DNA from: an uncultured Clostridia bacterium
Lineage (GTDB): Bacteria > Bacillota > Clostridia > TANB77 > CAG-508
NCBI GenBank assembly: GCA_948517135.1
Contig: CAORJJ010000042.1
Span: forward strand, 1-17,186
Length of the DNA stretch: 17,186 bases
Direction: 5' to 3'
Below are positions 14,973 through 17,186 of this stretch, one piece after another; positions within the stretch are counted from its first letter, which is position 1; each line of letters starts with the position of its first letter. The position numbers and the translations under genes are program-made. Below the pieces are notes generated by a model that saw nothing but the letters and a program-made list of their open reading frames with translations, searched no databases and was not told the origin of the DNA.

Positions 14973-15045
14973 CTTTTTGACACTTATATTTATTTCAAAA
15001 CCTGTAATTTAGGTTCTGAAATAACACATTTTAGGAGGGAACTTT

Positions 15046-15390
15046 ATGAGAAACAAATTTATACGGAAGAATCTATTACTCTTTGTAACTGTAATTATGA
15101 CTTGCCTTTTCCTCACTGGATGTTATGACGATACTGGTGGCGGTTACAATCATCATTACAACAACAATCATGGTTATGAGTATGAATATGACTATGATGA
15201 TTATTATGACTATGACTATGGTTACGATGATTATTATGACTATGACTATGGTTACGATGATTATTATGACTACGACTATGACTATGGTTATGATGATTAT
15301 TATGATTATGACTACGGTTATGGTTACGATGATTATTATGATTATGACTACGGTTATGGTTACGATGATTATTATAACTACAACTATTAA
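15046..15390 (+). CDS. Tyr/Asp-repeat lipoprotein
   Basis: A 114-residue secreted lipoprotein with a positively charged start, hydrophobic core and lipobox L-T-G-C26. After the lipidated cysteine, 39 of 88 residues are Tyr and 26 are Asp, with Gly and a few Asn/His; there is no Lys or Arg. Residues 50-114 are six near-identical units built on 'YDDYYDYDYG', with lengths of 10, 10, 12, 12, 12 and 9. AGGAGGG precedes the ATG and a good promoter lies upstream, so it is a real gene rather than simple-sequence noise. The mature part is predicted to be disordered, strongly acidic and aromatic, anchored outside the membrane. Possible roles are metal or cation binding, surface coating or tyrosine cross-linking; none is shown. 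The function is unknown. Confidence 0.82.
   Translation: MRNKFIRKNLLLFVTVIMTCLFLTGCYDDTGGGYNHHYNNNHGYEYEYDYDDYYDYDYGYDDYYDYDYGYDDYYDYDYDYGYDDYYDYDYGYGYDDYYDYDYGYGYDDYYNYNY
15193..15387 (+). repeat. In-gene tandem repeat, six units of about 30-36 bases
   Basis: DNA repeats based on a TAC/TAT-GAT-GAT-TAT-TAT core encode the YDDYYDYDYG units. Units differ by insertion of one six-base TAT-GAC or TAT-GGT step and by silent Tyr/Asp codon changes, so the array has expanded in frame and then drifted. Unit number is likely to vary between strains. Confidence 0.9.
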
Positions 15391-15438
15391 CTTTTGAACA
15401 TTTTTATCAACCAATACTAATAACAAGGAGAGTCATTT

Positions 15439-15825
15439 ATGAAAAAAACACTTCGGAATACTACTTTAATCATCATAATGTTTTTATTCTCTTGCACATT
15501 TCTTGCAGGATGTGCAAATGTGCAGGTTGAAAAGCAAATTGTAAAAGCAGTAGTTATTGACAAAGATTACGTAAAAGCTCATTCTAAATATGGATATTAT
15601 TTTGATGCTTGGAAAGGCAAATATCGGTGGAAGTTTAAAAATTTTCCTGCTGAGTATAATGTTACAATTGAATATGACGGAATTACACAATCATACAATA
15701 ACCAAGAATTATACGATTCCTATAAAGTTGGTGATGAAATCGAGATGGAGCTCACTACCTACTATGATGAAGAAAATAAACTTATCACAGAAGGTTTCTA
15801 TACCCCCTATCTCTCCCTCCCTTAA
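15439..15825 (+). CDS. Small lipoprotein of unknown function
   Basis: A 128-residue protein with a lipoprotein signal: charged start, hydrophobic stretch about 9-22 and lipobox L-A-G-C25. The mature part is beta-rich ('VKAVVIDKDY', 'EYNVTIEYDGITQSY', 'VGDEIEMELTTYYDEENKL'), resembling small OB- or SH3-like extracellular lipoproteins often seen in Clostridia and their prophages; I cannot name the family. AAGGAGAG precedes the ATG. It starts 48 bases after the Tyr/Asp lipoprotein with no terminator between, so the two are probably co-transcribed and may sit together on the outer face of the membrane. Its signal peptide resembles that of the upstream protein only in general design. Confidence 0.8.
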   Translation: MKKTLRNTTLIIIMFLFSCTFLAGCANVQVEKQIVKAVVIDKDYVKAHSKYGYYFDAWKGKYRWKFKNFPAEYNVTIEYDGITQSYNNQELYDSYKVGDEIEMELTTYYDEENKLITEGFYTPYLSLP

Positions 15826-15837
15826 GCCAAAGCAGCC

Positions 15838-15866
15838 AATAGCCCTAGCACTATGCTAGGGCTATT
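15838..15866 (+). terminator. Hairpin terminator after the lipoprotein genes
   Basis: A 13-base perfect stem (AATAGCCCTAGCA / TGCTAGGGCTATT) with a 3-base loop, 12 bases after the stop. The T run behind it is weak (GAGCATTTAATTAA), but the stem is strong and in the right place. Confidence 0.8.
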
Positions 15867-15893
15867 GAGCATTTAATTAATAGTTTCATAAAA

Positions 15894-15941
15894 AAAATTA
15901 GAGGAGCATCTAAATTTTACTTTAAATACTCCTCTAATTTT
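15894..15941 (-). terminator. Terminator after the 209-residue gene
   Basis: A 13-base stem (AAAATTAGAGGAG / CTCCTCTAATTTT) with a 22-base loop, 5 bases past the minus-strand gene's stop; on that strand the hairpin continues into a T run. Confidence 0.82.
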
Positions 15942-15946
15942 AAATC

Positions 15947-16576
15947 TTAAAAATCAAACGACTGAAAAAACTTTTTCATCCATTCATGATGCTTTTCATC
16001 GTCTTCTTTAAAAACGCCTCTTTCTCTTGCATCTTTGATAGTTTCCTCAAATTCCTTATATAATACTTTTCTCATTTCTTCAAAGTCAATTTCTTTTTTG
16101 TCCACATATTCATTGAATTTAGCTTTTTCCCAGTCATCGCATATTTTAATCATTGCTGGACCAAGAGGGAATAAAAGTCTACATGATGTATCATCATACT
16201 TAATTATTGAATGAATTATTGCTTTCAAGTATTTTTCTTTTGCTGCTTTTCCAATTTCACTTTCATCTGATACAGTATGATAGCAATATGAAACTGACTC
16301 TTGTACTGTTGATTCACTATGTGATAGATATTCTTTACGAAGTTCTAAATCTGCAAAGCAATTCAATATTGCAATTTCAATTTCATTTGCATATTGTCTC
16401 GGAAAATCTGGCTCTTTGCAAATTCTAACCAATTCTGTTGCAGAAGCAATCCAATCATAGTTATACTTAGAATCTTCCATCACCCGTTCATACAATTCTT
16501 TGGCTGTTAAAGAATATTCTTTTCCTCTCCAACCATTAATGTGATATTTTTTTACTGCATTATACATAGTCTCCAT
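15947..16576 (-). CDS. Unrecognised 209-residue cytoplasmic protein
   Basis: A soluble, mostly helical, charged protein without signal peptide or membrane segment. The first ~130 residues look like a helical-repeat or all-alpha domain ('KELYERVMEDSKYNYDWIASATELVRICK'-type amphipathic helices); the C-terminal 60 are strongly charged and probably coiled ('FEETIKDARERGVFKEDDEKHHEWMKKFFQ'). GGAGGAG lies about 7 bases ahead of the ATG and a terminator follows, supporting a real single-gene unit. The His-rich 'EKHHEW' near the end is not a recognised metal site. I know no family for it. It stands alone between two lipoprotein genes and an insertion sequence, an accessory-type setting. Confidence 0.75.
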   Translation of the reverse strand: METMYNAVKKYHINGWRGKEYSLTAKELYERVMEDSKYNYDWIASATELVRICKEPDFPRQYANEIEIAILNCFADLELRKEYLSHSESTVQESVSYCYHTVSDESEIGKAAKEKYLKAIIHSIIKYDDTSCRLLFPLGPAMIKICDDWEKAKFNEYVDKKEIDFEEMRKVLYKEFEETIKDARERGVFKEDDEKHHEWMKKFFQSFDF

Positions 16577-16844
16577 ATATTCTCTCCTCCAATAATTATT
16601 GCTGTTTACGAGTTACAATTGCCTCTCCCAAAAGGAGATTATAAATTTAATACTAAAATATATTATCATAATTTCTTTTTTATTTCAAGTAAACTATTTT
16701 GATTCCTCAAAACTTTCCTTCATATACTAAATTTCAACAAAAGCATTTACTTTTTATGTAAACAATGGTATACTAGCTATAATATTCCTAGATATCGGGA
16801 AATAAATAATGATATCCTTTTGTTTGTATCTCTTAACAATTGTG
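16577..16844. other. Intergenic region before the insertion sequence
   Basis: No gene seen. It contains the ribosome binding site and probably the promoter of the minus-strand gene (a TATAAT-like ATTATA lies near 16638-16643 on the plus strand, with no good -35). An isolated TATAAT at 16778-16783 on the plus strand lacks a convincing -35. Confidence 0.5.
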
Positions 16845-16900
16845 GTTCTATAATTTTAGTTGGGGTGATAAAAAACTCCAACTATTTTTATATAAAAATA

Positions 16901-16984
16901 GCATTTATCTAATTTCTTTGGTAAAATTATTTTGCTACAAACCATTATACCAAAGGAGGCTTAGATAAATGCAAAATAATTTTA
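16901..16984 (+). promoter_or_regulatory. Nested and competing hairpins around the transposase start
   Basis: GCATTTATCTAA (16901-16912) pairs with TTAGATAAATGC (16961-16972), which contains the start codon. Inside it, CTTTGGTA (16916-16923) pairs with TACCAAAG (16948-16955), next to the AAGGAGG at 16953-16959. A third pairing, TAAAATTATTTTGC (16922-16935) with GCAAAATAATTTTA (16971-16984), excludes the first. Confidence 0.7.
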
Positions 16985-17186
16985 TCACAACTTTATTAGA
17001 TTTAAAAGATGTAAAAGTAACAAAATTTAGAAATAGAAAGAATCGCATTAGAATTCATATTGAATTACCTATTAGAGAGCATATTTGTCCTTGTTGCCAC
17101 TCTAAAACAACTAAAGTACATGATTATCGTTTTCAACTTATTAAAGATATTCCTATTTATTATAAAGATACTTTTATCTATTATAG
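16969..17186 (+). CDS. ISL3-family transposase, N-terminal part (truncated by window end)
   Basis: 72 codons are visible and the frame is open at the window edge. The N-terminus has the ISL3 pattern: a short helix, a basic segment ('FRNRKNRIRIHIEL') and a zinc-finger-like 'CPCCHSKTTKVHDYR' (C40, C43 as the first pair), followed by 'IKDIPI', which leads into the DNA-binding helix-turn-helix in complete members. The DDE catalytic domain lies beyond the window. AAGGAGG precedes the ATG but sits in a predicted hairpin. The base composition resembles the host's, so the element is adapted to low-GC hosts. Whether it is intact cannot be told here. Confidence 0.88.
   Translation, partial: MQNNFITTLLDLKDVKVTKFRNRKNRIRIHIELPIREHICPCCHSKTTKVHDYRFQLIKDIPIYYKDTFIYY

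Larger units (their letters stand above)
14684..15045. other. Intergenic region between divergent mgtE and lipoprotein operons
   Basis: No gene seen. It holds the promoter of the mgtE genes (minus strand) and, at the other end, the promoter of the lipoprotein genes (plus strand), separated by a long pyrimidine-rich tract (about 14825-14930). An imperfect 10-base inverted repeat (14994-15003 with 15011-15020, one mismatch) lies in the lipoprotein leader. Confidence 0.6.
16845..17186 (+). mobile_element. Left end of an ISL3-family insertion sequence (cut by the window)
   Basis: The transposase N-terminus at 16969 identifies the family. The element's left end is placed at GGTTCTATAATTTTAGTTGG (from 16845), because ISL3-family inverted repeats commonly open with a GG(T/C)TCT-like sequence about 100-130 bases before the transposase. 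The right end and the 8-base target duplication lie outside the window, so this boundary is inferred. Confidence 0.65.

Noticed and set aside
15076..15426. Minus-strand frame of 116 codons rich in Ile and Val, looking like a membrane protein
   Set aside because: It is the reverse complement of the Tyr/Asp codon repeats and has no ribosome binding site; a shadow of the lipoprotein gene.

Overview
The window is a 17.2 kb stretch of very AT-rich DNA. Its TATAAT/TTGA-type promoters, strong AGGAGG ribosome binding sites, TTG starts and gene content (ClpC with a UVR segment, tandem MgtE, an OmpR-type two-component pair, Gram-positive-style lipoproteins) point to a low-GC Bacillota of class Clostridia, probably host-associated. 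TGA is used as a stop, so the code is standard. No rRNA, tRNA or CRISPR array was seen.

Left part (1-5177): an nfeD + SPFH/stomatin pair with its terminator; a GC-richer, self-contained cassette with promoter, gene and terminator, encoding an unrecognised protein with a C-terminal KH-like motif and interrupted by one in-frame TAG; a NifS/IscS-type cysteine desulfurase; a small one-helix membrane protein; and a cation diffusion facilitator whose residues fit the Mn type.

Middle (5178-7375), the most interesting part: a compact, GC-richer four-gene operon on the minus strand between clpC and the cation transporter gene. It encodes an RlmN/Cfr-like radical SAM body that stops before the family's C-terminal catalytic cysteine segment, a second radical SAM protein with an unusual C-x5-C-x2-C motif, a small class I methyltransferase, and a 41-residue peptide. 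That peptide aligns with the missing RlmN C-terminus, including the AACGQL motif that carries the methyl-accepting cysteine. It therefore looks like a split RlmN-type enzyme whose methyl-carrier cysteine is on a separate small protein, or a peptide substrate that evolved from that tail. I know of no described system of this kind. The genes overlap or lie close together, the peptide's ribosome binding site is inside the methyltransferase gene, and a strong hairpin terminator follows.

Right part (7380-14805, minus strand): clpC, then a module of two tandem mgtE genes with an OmpR-type regulator and its sensor kinase, headed by a strong promoter. Last (14944-17186): two small lipoprotein genes from one promoter, the first made almost wholly of Tyr/Asp repeats; an unrecognised 209-residue protein; and the left end of an ISL3-family insertion sequence whose transposase start lies in nested, mutually exclusive hairpins.
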